Assembly: GCA_009694095.1 (NCBI GenBank)
Contig: SHVV01000009.1
Coordinates: 1-34,331 of the forward strand
Origin: Alphaproteobacteria bacterium
Lineage (GTDB): Bacteria > Pseudomonadota > Alphaproteobacteria > SHVV01
Length of the DNA stretch: 34,331 bases
Direction: 5' to 3'
Part shown: positions 17,131 through 25,921 of the stretch, one piece after another
How the letters are laid out: each line of letters starts with the position of its first letter
Numbering within the stretch: the first letter of the stretch is position 1
Notes under the pieces: model-generated
What the model was told of the DNA's origin: nothing
The model's database searches: none
The model's input: the letters and a program-made list of their open reading frames with translations, nothing else
Translations under genes and position numbers: made by a program

Positions 17131-17993
17131 GGGCCAGCGCTTCCAGCCAGTTCGCGCAACCGACGAATACGATTTTCCGCGGACGGGTGTGTTGAAAATA
17201 AACCATCAACGGCATGGGCATGAAGCGGATTAACGATGAAGAGGTGGGCCGTCGCTGGGTTGGCTTCGGCGGTGTGGTTCTCGATCTGCCCTGAAGCGGC
17301 GTGAAGCTTCCGGAGCGCGGACGCGAGCCAGAGCGGCTTGCCCGAGATGGCGGCACCGACGCGATCGGCCTCGTATTCACGGCTGCGGCTGATCGCCATC
17401 TGCACCAGCATCGCGGCAAGCGGGGCGAGGATCGCGACAAGAATCATACCGACAATGCCGAGCGGACTGCCGCTCCGCTCGTCGTTGCCGCGGGCCGCGC
17501 CGAAAAACATCGTAAAGTTCGCCAGCATGCCGAGCGCCCCGGCGATCGTCGCTGCGATCGTCATGATGAGCGTGTCGCGGTTCCGAACGTGCGCCAGTTC
17601 GTGCGCCATGACGCCGGCGATCTCCTCAGCGGTGAGACTGCGCAGAAGCCCCGTCGTCGCGGCGACGGCGGCGTGGTCGGGATTGCGCCCAGTAGCGAAC
17701 GCGTTCGGCTGATCGCTATCGACGACGTAAAGACGTGGCATTGGCAGCCCGGCGCGGCTCGCGAGCTGTTCGACGATGCCATAGAATGCCGGCTCGGTCC
17801 GATGATCGACTTCGCGTGCGCCGTACATGGAGAGGACCATCTTGTCCGAGTTCCAGTACGCGAATAGGTTGAGCGCCAGCGCGAGAGCAAATGCGATCAA
17901 CGTCCCGCCCTCCCCGCCGATCATGAATCCGGCGCAGAGGAAGAGCGCGGTCAGCGCGGCGAGAAAAAGGGCGGTGCGAGTATAACCGGTCAT
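17121..17993 (-). CDS. htpX: HtpX-type membrane zinc metalloprotease
   Basis: A 290-residue inner-membrane M48 protease involved in membrane protein quality control. Two N-terminal helices (about 7-24 and 30-46) precede the zinc site [11 protein letters not shown] (H131, E132, H135). The third ligand lies in [13 protein letters not shown] (E206). Two more membrane helices (about 145-165 and 178-200) lie between them, the expected order for HtpX. The C-terminus has [14 protein letters not shown], a common M48 ending. The stop overlaps the rsmB start. It is divergent from the SDHAF4-like gene, with 103 nt between starts. Confidence 0.95.
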   Translation of the reverse strand: MTGYTRTALFLAALTALFLCAGFMIGGEGGTLIAFALALALNLFAYWNSDKMVLSMYGAREVDHRTEPAFYGIVEQLASRAGLPMPRLYVVDSDQPNAFATGRNPDHAAVAATTGLLRSLTAEEIAGVMAHELAHVRNRDTLIMTIAATIAGALGMLANFTMFFGAARGNDERSGSPLGIVGMILVAILAPLAAMLVQMAISRSREYEADRVGAAISGKPLWLASALRKLHAASGQIENHTAEANPATAHLFIVNPLHAHAVDGLFSTHPSAENRIRRLRELAGSAGPWG

Positions 17994-18096
17994 GGTTGAA
18001 GCGAAACGAGTCGCGAAGATCCTAGTGCTGAGCTTAGAATGCGCCAGGGAATGTAGTGGAAAAAAACGCCGTTTCCAGTCTCAGAATGAGGATGCC

Positions 18097-18315
18097 GTGA
18101 CCGACCCGAGAGCGCCCATGGATTCAAAGTCTACTGCCGCATATCTAGCTCCGGCGGTACCGATCGACGGCGCTAAGAGCGGCGATTCGACGGTGCCGAC
18201 CGCAGCGGCGCCGGCAGAATACCCCGATCCCGCCACTGAAATTGGCGGCCCCACCGGGCCCGAGCCAACCCGTTACGGCGATTGGGAGCGAAAAGGCATC
18301 GCCGTCGATTTCTGA
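18097..18315 (+). CDS. DUF1674 / succinate dehydrogenase assembly factor 4-like small protein
   Basis: A 72-residue protein, poorly conserved for its first 45 residues, that ends in EIGGPTGPEPTRYGDWERKG plus IAVDF. This C-terminal block is the signature of DUF1674, the family of mitochondrial SDHAF4 (Sdh8), which binds the flavinylated SDH subunit during complex II assembly. The GTG start at 18097 is preferred because GAGG lies 5 nt upstream. An in-frame ATG at 18118 is possible, and the frame stays open further back to 17992 without similarity. Its place upstream of htpX on the other strand is a recurrent alphaproteobacterial arrangement. Confidence 0.88.
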   Translation: MTDPRAPMDSKSTAAYLAPAVPIDGAKSGDSTVPTAAAPAEYPDPATEIGGPTGPEPTRYGDWERKGIAVDF

Positions 18316-18349
18316 ACTTGGCGGTTCGCCTCATCGCGGCCCGGCCGCC

Positions 18350-19084
18350 TCAAGCGAGCAGCGTTCCGACTCCGACCAACAGCAAAAACACGAGAACGAC
18401 CCGGCGATAGGTAGCCTCGCTCGATTTGTCGAACAAATTGGCCCCGATCCAAGCCGCAACGAGAAAGATCGGCCCGATGATTGCCGCCCGCCACCACGTT
18501 TCAGCGGTATAGATACCGCTGACGGCATAGGCGCCGATCATGTAGACGCTCACGATGGCGAAAAAGGTGATCAGGTTGGCTCGGTTGCTCTCGGACCGCG
18601 CTGGTGTCGAAAGCAAGTAAATAACGACCGGTGGACCGCCGAGACCGGTTGCGCCCATCAGCGCGCCCGACGCAGCGCCTATGCCGATCGTTGCCGCGCT
18701 CGATATTCGTCCCCCATAACGAACGCCGGCGAGCATGAAGACAGCCCAGAGCAGAACGACAAGTCCGATGAAACGGCGGATTAGGTCGGCATCGACCGTG
18801 AGCAGCGCCCAGACCCCGAGCGGTGCCGCGACCGCCGCTGCTCCGGTCAATCGCCCGATCATCGGCCAATCGGTGCTCCGCGCCGCGCGCGGCAGCAACT
18901 GAAACGAAACCGCGACTTCGAGAACCATGAGCGTGGCGATCGCTTGGGCCGGTTCAATCGCGAGCGCCCATAGCGGCAACACGGCCATCGCCGAACCGAA
19001 GCCGGTGTAGCCGCGAATGACTCCGCCGATCGTCGCGACCAGCATGAGATAGGCAAACCCGAGTGAAAGAACTTCGATCGGCAC
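18350..19084 (-). CDS. TSUP family (TauE/SafE, DUF81) permease, array copy 5
   Basis: A 244-residue integral membrane protein, fifth and last in transcription order of a run of TSUP paralogs. It has about eight hydrophobic helices in two halves. Family landmarks are GYTGFGSAMAVLP near the start, FQLLPRAARSTDW, RRFIG, and the second-half ATGLGGPPVVIYLLS followed by RANLITFFAI. It ends in a run of hydrophobic residues. The start is GTG 19082-19084, 5 nt after copy 4 stops, so it is probably cotranscribed. TSUP proteins export or import sulfur compounds such as sulfite or sulfoacetate, or organic acids; the substrate here is unknown. It converges with the DUF1674 gene. Confidence 0.9.
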   Translation of the reverse strand: MPIEVLSLGFAYLMLVATIGGVIRGYTGFGSAMAVLPLWALAIEPAQAIATLMVLEVAVSFQLLPRAARSTDWPMIGRLTGAAAVAAPLGVWALLTVDADLIRRFIGLVVLLWAVFMLAGVRYGGRISSAATIGIGAASGALMGATGLGGPPVVIYLLSTPARSESNRANLITFFAIVSVYMIGAYAVSGIYTAETWWRAAIIGPIFLVAAWIGANLFDKSSEATYRRVVLVFLLLVGVGTLLA

Positions 19085-19089
19085 CAGGC

Positions 19090-19836
19090 TCAGACGATGA
19101 AAGCGGCGAATGCGGTCGCGACGATCGCGGCCAGCGCATAGCGCCGAAAAACGACATCGCTAACGCGCCCAAACAGCTTAGCGCCGAGCACCGTTGCAAG
19201 GATTACGATCGGCGCGAGGGCGAAACCACGTAGAATCGGCGCGCTCGACATCTCTCCGTTCGCGACAAGCGCGATGGTTGCCGCCGACACCATGAAAAAT
19301 GACAACATGACGATGTTGGCGCGCAGGTGCTCTGCCGCCGAACGGCTTGCTAAGACGTAGAGAATGAGGAGCGGGTTGCCCATTCCCGTCGCGCCGGTGA
19401 TCACGCCGCTGCTGATGCCAATGCCGATGCTCGCCGGCAGCGTCTGCCGGCCGCGGTAACGGGCGCCAAGCAGCATAATCAGAGCGAAGATGAGCGCGGT
19501 CGCGGCGATCGAGCGGCGGACCAGCAATGCATCGGACGACACCAGGAGAAAAGAGCCGAGCGGAACTGTGAGCCAGCTCGAGAGGGCAAGCGGGGTGACC
19601 ACGCGCCACTCGGTGCGCTTGACGGCGCGTGGCACCAGTTGCGCCGCGGTGATGAGTTCAAGCACAAGGATGGTCGCGATGCCCTCGACCGGCGAATAGA
19701 GGACGGCCAGAACGGGCGCGCCGACCATGGCAACGCCAAATCCGGCGAAGCCTTTGACAATGCCGGATACGCCGATCGCTAGAGCCGCCACGGCAAAGGT
19801 CAATGTGCCGAGTTCGGCGAACAGAGCGTCGATCAT
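19090..19836 (-). CDS. TSUP family permease, array copy 4
   Basis: A 248-residue membrane protein of the TauE/SafE type. The first-half motif GFAGFGVAMVGAPVLAVLYSP and the loop AQLVPRAVKRTEW match the other copies. The second-half motif is changed to TGMGNPLLILYVLAS, where the other intact copies have GGPP. This might alter the substrate path. The ATG start at 19836 overlaps the stop of copy 3 as ATGA, and no separate ribosome-binding site is visible, so translation is likely coupled. It ends 5 nt before copy 5. Confidence 0.9.
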   Translation of the reverse strand: MIDALFAELGTLTFAVAALAIGVSGIVKGFAGFGVAMVGAPVLAVLYSPVEGIATILVLELITAAQLVPRAVKRTEWRVVTPLALSSWLTVPLGSFLLVSSDALLVRRSIAATALIFALIMLLGARYRGRQTLPASIGIGISSGVITGATGMGNPLLILYVLASRSAAEHLRANIVMLSFFMVSAATIALVANGEMSSAPILRGFALAPIVILATVLGAKLFGRVSDVVFRRYALAAIVATAFAAFIV

Positions 19837-20564
19837 TTGATCAGCGCGACGAGTCCAGAAGCGGCAATCACCGCGAAAGCGACGCCACGGAACAGCCGGT
19901 CGCTCGAGCGATCAAAAAAACGAGTGCCGACCCAAGCGCCAACGAGAACGATCGGCGTCAACAGGACCGAACGCCACAGTGCCGACATCATAAGCGCGTC
20001 GTGAAAGGCGAGCACCGCAAGCAGATACACGATGATGACGGCGGCAAACACCAAGTTACTGCCGCGGATTCGAGTCACGGGGGCCGGCGAAGACAACATA
20101 TAGAGGCCGGTGATGGTTCCGCCCATGGCCGCGCTTCCGGCGGCAAATCCGGCGAGCAAACCGGTTATAAAAGACGCCAACTTGTTGAATGGTCCCGGGT
20201 AGCGCCAGCCGACGTACATTAAGACCGTAAAAACAACGACGGTGATTCCTATCCCGCGTTGAATGATCTTCGGATCGGCGGCGACCAAAACCGCAGCGCC
20301 AAGCGGAATGGTCAGCAGGAGGCCGGCCAAAATCGGCAGCGACATCGACCAGTTGGTCTCGCGGAGCGCTCGCGGCAGCAACTGGAATGTCGTCGGCACT
20401 TCGAGCAGCAGCACCATCACGACCGCCTCGATCGGCCCAAACAGCACAGTGAGCAACGGCATCATGAAGATGCCGCCGCCGAAACCGGCGAACCCTTTGA
20501 TGATACCGCCGGCGACCGCGATCGCCGCGGCCAGAGCGAGTTCGGGCACGAACACCGTGTCCAC
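19833..20564 (-). CDS. TSUP family permease, array copy 3 (divergent)
   Basis: A 243-residue membrane protein. The first half is typical: GIIKGFAGFGGGIFMMPLL, GPIEAVVMVLLLE, FQLLPRALRETNW. The second half has lost the usual TGxGGPPV motif and reads GSAAMGGTITGLYMLSSPAP, making it the most divergent copy at this site. I choose GTG 20562-20564 as start because it gives the same N-terminal length as copy 2; the open frame upstream to 20810 overlaps copy 2 and is unlike the family. It starts 71 nt after copy 2, the widest gap inside the array. Its stop overlaps copy 4. Confidence 0.86.
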   Translation of the reverse strand: MDTVFVPELALAAAIAVAGGIIKGFAGFGGGIFMMPLLTVLFGPIEAVVMVLLLEVPTTFQLLPRALRETNWSMSLPILAGLLLTIPLGAAVLVAADPKIIQRGIGITVVVFTVLMYVGWRYPGPFNKLASFITGLLAGFAAGSAAMGGTITGLYMLSSPAPVTRIRGSNLVFAAVIIVYLLAVLAFHDALMMSALWRSVLLTPIVLVGAWVGTRFFDRSSDRLFRGVAFAVIAASGLVALIK

Positions 20565-20635
20565 GGCTAACACCCGACTGTCATTGCCGGCCGCACCGTG
20601 AATTCGAACGAGGTCGAAATATGGGAAACATTTGG

Positions 20636-21367
20636 CTATCCGATGAGGGCTGCAGCGCCCGCGAGCACTAGAAGCGACAGTGCTACACGGTGGTACAACA
20701 CGTCGCTTGCGGCGCCGTAGAGCCGCCCGCCGGTCCAAGTCACGACCCAGTAAACCGGCGCTAGAATCGCGGCTCGCCACACCATCGCCGCGCTGATCGC
20801 GTCTTGCCACAGCAATACGAGCAGAAGGACCGTCACGGTGATGGCGAAAAACATGATGATTCCGGCCCTGGTGCGGTCGGCATTCTCGGTGCGCGAAAGT
20901 ACGTACAGCAGAACCGGCGGGCCGCCGAGTCCGGTTCCACCCATCATCAGTCCGGCGAGCGCGCCGACCCCGAAGGTAATGGCCGGCCGCTTCGGACCAC
21001 GGTAGCGCCAGCCGCTCAAGGTGATAAGCGCGAACGAAAGAACCAGTACCCCGATGACGCGACGCATGAGGTTAGGGTCCGCCGCGACCAAGGCCCAAAC
21101 GCCGATGGGTGTAAAAAGCCCGCACAGCAAGCTGAGCGGACCAATCAGAGTCCAGTCGGTCCGCGGTAGCGCTCGCGGCAGAAGTTGGTACGAGGCGAGC
21201 GCCTCGAGCAGCGTCGTGATCGCGATCGCCTCGATCGGGCTGTAGATGAGCGCTAGTGGCGGCGTCATTATCATGCCGCCGCCGAAGCCGGCAAAACCCT
21301 TGGTAAGACCGGCGACCACAGCCACCAACGCAGCGAGCACAAGGTCAGAGTTGAGAATATCCGGCAT
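20636..21367 (-). CDS. TSUP family permease, array copy 2
   Basis: A 243-residue membrane protein and the most canonical copy. Landmarks are GLTKGFAGFGGGMIMTPPLA, SPIEAIAITTLLEALASYQL with LPRALPRTDW, MRRVIG, SGWRYRGP and GGTGLGGPPVLLYVLSRTEN. The ATG at 21367 follows copy 1 after only 8 nt. The longer in-frame extension upstream overlaps copy 1 out of frame and lacks hydrophobic or family sequence, so it is not used. Shared blocks with copy 1 (LPRALPRT[DE]W, GWRYRGP) make these two the closest pair by eye. Confidence 0.9.
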   Translation of the reverse strand: MPDILNSDLVLAALVAVVAGLTKGFAGFGGGMIMTPPLALIYSPIEAIAITTLLEALASYQLLPRALPRTDWTLIGPLSLLCGLFTPIGVWALVAADPNLMRRVIGVLVLSFALITLSGWRYRGPKRPAITFGVGALAGLMMGGTGLGGPPVLLYVLSRTENADRTRAGIIMFFAITVTVLLLVLLWQDAISAAMVWRAAILAPVYWVVTWTGGRLYGAASDVLYHRVALSLLVLAGAAALIG

Positions 21368-21375
21368 GAGCGCTG

Positions 21376-22113
21376 TTAGCGCATGATTGCGGTGGCGCCG
21401 GAGAGCATCATCAACGCGTAGGCGATGCGGCGGAACGTGCCCTCGCTTGCCAACGGGTAGAGCCTCGATCCGAGCCACAACGATCCCAGGAAAAGCGGCA
21501 AGACGAACGCGGTCCGCCACAGCCCCATCACCGTCACAGCGCCATTCCAGGCAAAGGCAATGACGATGAAACTCACCAGCACCAGAAAATAGCTGGTGAT
21601 ATTGGCGCGAAAGCTCTCGGCCGATTTCGATGTCGCGAGAAAATACGCGATGACCGGCGGGCCGCCCATGCCGGTGCCGCCAGCCAGGATACCCGCTAGT
21701 CCGCCGACCGCGAGGGATATCGGCATGTTGATGGGACCTCGATAGCGCCAGCCAGTCATCAGGAACGCCGTGAACGCGATGACCAACGCGCCGATGAAGC
21801 GGCGCATGAAGTCCTGATCGAGGTTGATGAGAAGCGCCGTACCGACAGGGATTAGCACGGCGCTGCCGATGACGAGATAACTCACCTTGCGCCACTCGGT
21901 CCGCGGCAAGGCCCACGGAAACATTTGCACCGATCCGAACGCGTCGAGCAGGCATGTGATAACGACGGCTTCAGGCGGCCCGAACAACACGCTGAAAAGC
22001 GGCAGCATGATGAAGCCGGAGCCCATCCCGGCGAACCCGCGCGTCAACCCGGCGAGAACCGCGATGCCAGTTGCGAGCGCGAGGTCAACGGCGAGAAGAC
22101 CGTCCGGAATCAT
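21376..22113 (-). CDS. TSUP family permease, array copy 1
   Basis: A 245-residue membrane protein, first in transcription order of the five-gene array. It shows GLTRGFAGMGSGFIMLPLF, GPPEAVVITCLLDAF, FPWALPRTEW, MRRFIGALV, GWRYRGP and GGTGMGGPPVIAYFLATS. The ATG at 22113 is preceded by a 130-nt gap after acs, the place where a promoter for the array would be expected. I see no convincing -35/-10 pair or strong ribosome-binding site there, so read-through from acs is possible. Confidence 0.9.
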   Translation of the reverse strand: MIPDGLLAVDLALATGIAVLAGLTRGFAGMGSGFIMLPLFSVLFGPPEAVVITCLLDAFGSVQMFPWALPRTEWRKVSYLVIGSAVLIPVGTALLINLDQDFMRRFIGALVIAFTAFLMTGWRYRGPINMPISLAVGGLAGILAGGTGMGGPPVIAYFLATSKSAESFRANITSYFLVLVSFIVIAFAWNGAVTVMGLWRTAFVLPLFLGSLWLGSRLYPLASEGTFRRIAYALMMLSGATAIMR

Positions 22114-22243
22114 GGAAGCAAACGATCCGGTCGCGCGCGCTCGCAGCCGACATCAATGAATGCGTTCGACAATCGACGTTCCTTCCCGGTCTTCCGACGA
22201 TGTCCGTGCGGGAGCTTGAATCGCGGTTTCGGCGGTGCCTCCT

Positions 22244-24184
22244 CTATCCAATGTTGGCACGGTTTTTGACGAGGTCCTCGACCACAGCGGGATCGGCCAG
22301 TGTGGTGATATCGCCCAAGTCCTTGTGCTCGTTGGCGGCGATCTTGCGCAGAATCCGGCGCATGATCTTACCCGAGCGCGTCTTCGGCAGACCGGGCGCC
22401 CATTGGATAAGGTCGGGGGTTGCGATCGGCCCGATTTCTTTGCGCACCCACTGGACGAGCTCTTTTCTCAAGTCTTCGTCGGCCGTGACGCCGCGTTTGA
22501 GCGTGACGTAGGCGTAGATGCCCTGACCCTTGATGTCATGCGGATAGCCGACCACGGCAGCTTCGGCGACCTTGGAATGGCCGACGAGGGCGCTTTCGAT
22601 CTCGGCGGTGCCGAGTCGGTGCCCCGCCACGTTGATGACGTCATCAACTCGTCCGGTGATCCAGTAGTATCCGTCCGCGTCGCGCCGGCACCCATCGCCA
22701 GTGAAATAGCGGCCAGGGAACGTCTTGAAGTAGGTGTCGATAAAGCGCTGGTGATCGCCATACAAGGTACGCATTTGGCCTGGCCACGAATCGGCAATGC
22801 ACAAGTTCCCGGTCGTCGCGCCAGCGAGTTCCTTGCCCTCGCCATCGACGATCACCGGCTTGATGCCGAAAAACGGCCGCGTCGCTGAGCCTGGTTTTAG
22901 ATCGGTAGCGCCGGGAAGCGGCGTGATCAGAATGCCGCCGGTTTCGGTTTGCCACCACGTATCGACAATCGGGCAACGCCGATCGCCGATCACGCGGTGA
23001 TACCACTCCCACGCTTCGGGATTGATTGGCTCGCCGACCGAGCCGAGCAGACGAAGTGACGCGCGTGACGCCTTGATGACCCAGGCATCGCCTTCGCGCA
23101 TTAGCGCGCGTATCGCCGTCGGCGCCGTGTAGAAGATGTTGACCTTGTGCTTGTCGACGACCTGCCAAAAACGGCCCGGATCGGGATAATTCGGCACGCC
23201 CTCGAACATGACGGTGGTGGCGCCGTTCGAGAGCGGCCCGTAAATAATGTAGCTGTGGCCGGTCACCCAACCGATATCGGCGGTGCACCAGTAGATGTCG
23301 CCGTCGTGGTAGTCGAAGACATATCGGTGGGTTATCGAGGCGTAGACCGCGTAGCCGCCGGTCGTGTGCAGCACGCCTTTGGGCTTTCCGGTCGAACCCG
23401 AGGTGTAAAGGATGAACAGCGGATCCTCGGCATTCATAGGCTCGGGCGCACAGTCGGTCGAGGCTTTGGCAGCGAGGTCGTGATACCAGTGGTCGCGTCC
23501 GGCGACCCAGTTCACTTTTCCCCCGGTGCGTTTGACGACGATCACGGTGTCGACCTTCGGGCACTTCTTGAGTGCTTCATCGGTGTTGGCCTTGAGCGGA
23601 ATCGGACGACTGCCGCGCAGACCTTCGTCGGAGGTCACGATGATCCGACAGTCGGCGTCGAGGACTCGACCGGCGATCGATTCAGGAGAAAATCCGCCGA
23701 AGATGATTGAATGGACAGCCCCGATTCGGGCGCACGCCAGCATCGCGTAGGCGAGTTCGGGGATCATCGGCAGATAAATCGTAACCCGTTCGCCCTTCTT
23801 GACTCCACGAGCCTTGAGGACATTCGCGAACCGGCTAACCTCGGCGTGAAGCTCGCGATAGGTGATGTGCTTCGAGACGTTGGGGTCGTCGCCCTCCCAG
23901 ATGATCGCGGTCTGATCCGCCCGCTTGGCGAGGTGGCGATCGACGCAGTTCGCGGAAATATTGAGGACGCCGTCGTAGTACCAGCGAATCCCGACATCGC
24001 CCGAAAAGGTCACGTCCTTGATTTTGGTCGGCGGCTTGATCCAGTCGATGTGCTTCGCCTGTTCGGCCCAAAACGCGTCCGGGTCCTCGACCGACCGTTT
24101 GTAGAGCGCGAGGTACTGTTCGTGCGTGCACCATGTCCGCTTTTTCCACTGATCGGGGACGCGATGAATTACGTCAGCGCACAT
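22244..24184 (-). CDS. acs: Acetyl-CoA synthetase (AMP-forming)
   Basis: A 646-residue ANL-superfamily enzyme that activates acetate to acetyl-CoA with ATP. It has the full-length ACS layout: N-terminal [36 protein letters not shown], the P-loop [15 protein letters not shown], adenylate-site [11 protein letters not shown], the hinge region [20 protein letters not shown], and the C-terminal [14 protein letters not shown], whose Lys is the usual target of regulatory acetylation. ATG 24182-24184 is chosen because GAGGAG lies 7 nt upstream; an in-frame GTG at 24199 would place that site inside the gene. It follows the MFS gene after 97 nt and precedes the TSUP array. Confidence 0.96.
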   Translation of the reverse strand: MCADVIHRVPDQWKKRTWCTHEQYLALYKRSVEDPDAFWAEQAKHIDWIKPPTKIKDVTFSGDVGIRWYYDGVLNISANCVDRHLAKRADQTAIIWEGDDPNVSKHITYRELHAEVSRFANVLKARGVKKGERVTIYLPMIPELAYAMLACARIGAVHSIIFGGFSPESIAGRVLDADCRIIVTSDEGLRGSRPIPLKANTDEALKKCPKVDTVIVVKRTGGKVNWVAGRDHWYHDLAAKASTDCAPEPMNAEDPLFILYTSGSTGKPKGVLHTTGGYAVYASITHRYVFDYHDGDIYWCTADIGWVTGHSYIIYGPLSNGATTVMFEGVPNYPDPGRFWQVVDKHKVNIFYTAPTAIRALMREGDAWVIKASRASLRLLGSVGEPINPEAWEWYHRVIGDRRCPIVDTWWQTETGGILITPLPGATDLKPGSATRPFFGIKPVIVDGEGKELAGATTGNLCIADSWPGQMRTLYGDHQRFIDTYFKTFPGRYFTGDGCRRDADGYYWITGRVDDVINVAGHRLGTAEIESALVGHSKVAEAAVVGYPHDIKGQGIYAYVTLKRGVTADEDLRKELVQWVRKEIGPIATPDLIQWAPGLPKTRSGKIMRRILRKIAANEHKDLGDITTLADPAVVEDLVKNRANIG

Positions 24185-24281
24185 CGGCTGGCTCCTCACG
24201 GCGCCGCTCGATGCGGCGCGTTAGCTTGGTTTCGCTGCTCGGAGTATGGCGAAGAATAGCCGGAAGCCACAAGGGCGCGAA

Positions 24282-25490
24282 TCACCGACCTTCGACTCGC
24301 TTCGGTGAACCGACGAGAAAAATCTGCGACGCGAGCCCGACGAGGCCCGCGAAGGCGATCGCCCCGGCCATCGGCAGTGCGCGGCCATCGAATACCGTGC
24401 CGACCAGGGCACCCAGGATCGCGCCCAACGCATAGTGCATCGTCCCCATCAGGGCCGATGCCGTACCAGCCATATGAGGGAAATCTGCGAGTGCACCGGC
24501 CGTGCCGTTCGAAGCAGTCACTGCAATCGTCATCAGGTAGCAGAAAAGCGGAATGACGATCGCCAGTAGGCCGCCCAAGCCAACGAGGGCGAATACCGCC
24601 ATCACGCTTGCGGCAAAAGCCGCCCAAGCGGTCGAGAGAACCAACATGCGATCGACGCCGAACCGCGTCACGAACCGGCTGTTCAGGCTGGCACATACCA
24701 TCATTCCGGCGACGTTGGTGGAGAAGATCAGAAAGAAGTATTGCGGCGGGATGCCGAAGGTGTCGATGAATACGAACGGCGACCACGAAATGTAAACAAA
24801 CATACCGGCGAGGATGAATCCGCTCGAGAAGGCATAGCCGAGGTAACGCCGGTGAATCAGGAGCTCACCGTATGACTTCACCATGGCCGCGGCATTGTGG
24901 CGGGTGCGTCGCTCACCCGACAGCGTTTCCGGCAGTAAAAAAATGACCATGGCGATGCAGATGACGCCGAATCCCATCAGAATCCAAAACACGCCGCGCC
25001 AACCCATGAAGGTGAGGACTTGGCCGCCGAGCGCTGGCGCCAACAATGGCGCCGCCGCCATGATCAGGAACAGGATCGAGAGCATTCGCGCTGCCTCATT
25101 TTTCTCGAATAGGTCGCGAACGACGGCGCGCGCCAGCACCGGGCCGACCGCGCCGCCAAATCCTTGGATGAAACGCATCGCGATCATCGTCTCGACGTTG
25201 GTTGCGAGCGCGCATCCCAAACTAGCGATCACATAGAGGGCGATCCCGACGATGAGCGGCAAGCGCCGGCCAAAGCGGTCCGAGATCGGGCCGTAGAACA
25301 ATTGCGCCAAGGCAAAGCCGACGAGAAGTGCCGACAAAGTCAGCTGCACGCTCGCTTCATCGGTCGCAAATTCGCGCGTGATGGTCGGCAGACTAGGCAG
25401 ATACATGTCGATCGACATCGGCCCGAACGCCGAAAGAGCGCCGAGCGTGAGGACCAGCCCGCGATTCTTAGCCTGGTTCGTGATCGTCAT
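24282..25490 (-). CDS. MFS exporter of the Bcr/CflA drug-resistance type
   Basis: A 402-residue, 12-helix major facilitator. The first helix has the Bcr/CflA wording GPMSIDMYLPSLPTI. Motif A is GPISDRFGRRLPL (about 67-79), and motif C-like glycine/proline segments follow (GFGGAVGPVLARAVVRDLF and LLAPALGGQVL). Members export drugs such as bicyclomycin or sulfonamides, or amino acids such as cysteine. The start ATG overlaps the stop of the upstream Rieske gene as ATGA, which suggests cotranscription and coupled translation. The actual substrate is unknown. Confidence 0.93.
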   Translation of the reverse strand: MTITNQAKNRGLVLTLGALSAFGPMSIDMYLPSLPTITREFATDEASVQLTLSALLVGFALAQLFYGPISDRFGRRLPLIVGIALYVIASLGCALATNVETMIAMRFIQGFGGAVGPVLARAVVRDLFEKNEAARMLSILFLIMAAAPLLAPALGGQVLTFMGWRGVFWILMGFGVICIAMVIFLLPETLSGERRTRHNAAAMVKSYGELLIHRRYLGYAFSSGFILAGMFVYISWSPFVFIDTFGIPPQYFFLIFSTNVAGMMVCASLNSRFVTRFGVDRMLVLSTAWAAFAASVMAVFALVGLGGLLAIVIPLFCYLMTIAVTASNGTAGALADFPHMAGTASALMGTMHYALGAILGALVGTVFDGRALPMAGAIAFAGLVGLASQIFLVGSPKRVEGR

Positions 25491-25909
25491 CGCGCCCGAT
25501 TGGGTGGTGAGTGATCGCGCGGATCGGCGGGTGGACGCGCAGGCGCGTCGGGCCAGCGACCCATGACGACGTCTTCACCGCGAACTTCGACATTGAACCC
25601 AAGCAGGCGCCGGCCGCCGCAAGGGCCGGCGACGCAGACGCCGTCGTTCAAGCGGAATACGGCGCCGTGCTGCATGCAATACAGGTACTCGCCGTCATCG
25701 GTCAGGAACTCTCCCATGTAACCATCGAGCGGCAGAAACTGATGCGGGCAGACATTGACGTAAGCGATCAACTCGGCGCCCTTGCGGGCGACGACCACCG
25801 GGAAGATGGCGCGCGCCGCACCGTAAAGGTGCGACCAGGTGCCGCCATCGGGTATGTCGGCGAGCGCGCAGAGCTTCTCGCCGGCTCGCGGCGCGACTGG
25901 CGGAAACAC
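25487..25909 (-). CDS. Small Rieske [2Fe-2S] protein, copy 2
   Basis: A 140-residue protein with one Rieske domain. The cluster ligands are visible in CPHQFLPLDG (C54, H56) and YCMQHGAVF (C78, H81). A second cysteine pair in GVCVAGPCGG (C92, C97) is also present in the neighbour. There is no membrane helix, so it is probably a soluble ferredoxin-like electron carrier or a subunit of an unknown oxygenase or reductase. The C-terminal tail is Pro/Arg/Asp-rich (PDAPARPPADPRDHS). The start is GTG 25909, 12 nt after the other Rieske gene. Its stop overlaps the MFS start. Confidence 0.88.
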   Translation of the reverse strand: MFPPVAPRAGEKLCALADIPDGGTWSHLYGAARAIFPVVVARKGAELIAYVNVCPHQFLPLDGYMGEFLTDDGEYLYCMQHGAVFRLNDGVCVAGPCGGRRLLGFNVEVRGEDVVMGRWPDAPARPPADPRDHSPPNRAR

Positions 25910-25921
25910 GACTAGCCGCCG

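Larger units (their letters stand above)
18350..22113 (-). repeat. Tandem array of five paralogous TSUP permease genes
   Basis: Five full-length TSUP genes of 243-248 codons lie head to tail on one strand with gaps of 8, 71, -4 and 5 nt. All share the same succession of blocks: G[FY][AT]G[FM]G near residue 25, a [QM][LF][LVP][PW][RA]A loop followed by T[DEN]W near residue 65, an R-G or RR-IG stretch near 105, a second glycine-rich motif near 145, and a WR or R-P segment near 200. Similarity is moderate, not near-identical, so the duplications look old and the copies have diverged. Confidence 0.9.

Noticed and set aside
20565-20810. Extended N-terminus for TSUP copy 3
   Set aside because: It overlaps the end of copy 2 and has no family similarity; GTG 20564 gives normal length.
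21368-21955. Extended N-terminus for TSUP copy 2
   Set aside because: It overlaps copy 1 out of frame, is Arg/His-rich and lacks membrane helices.
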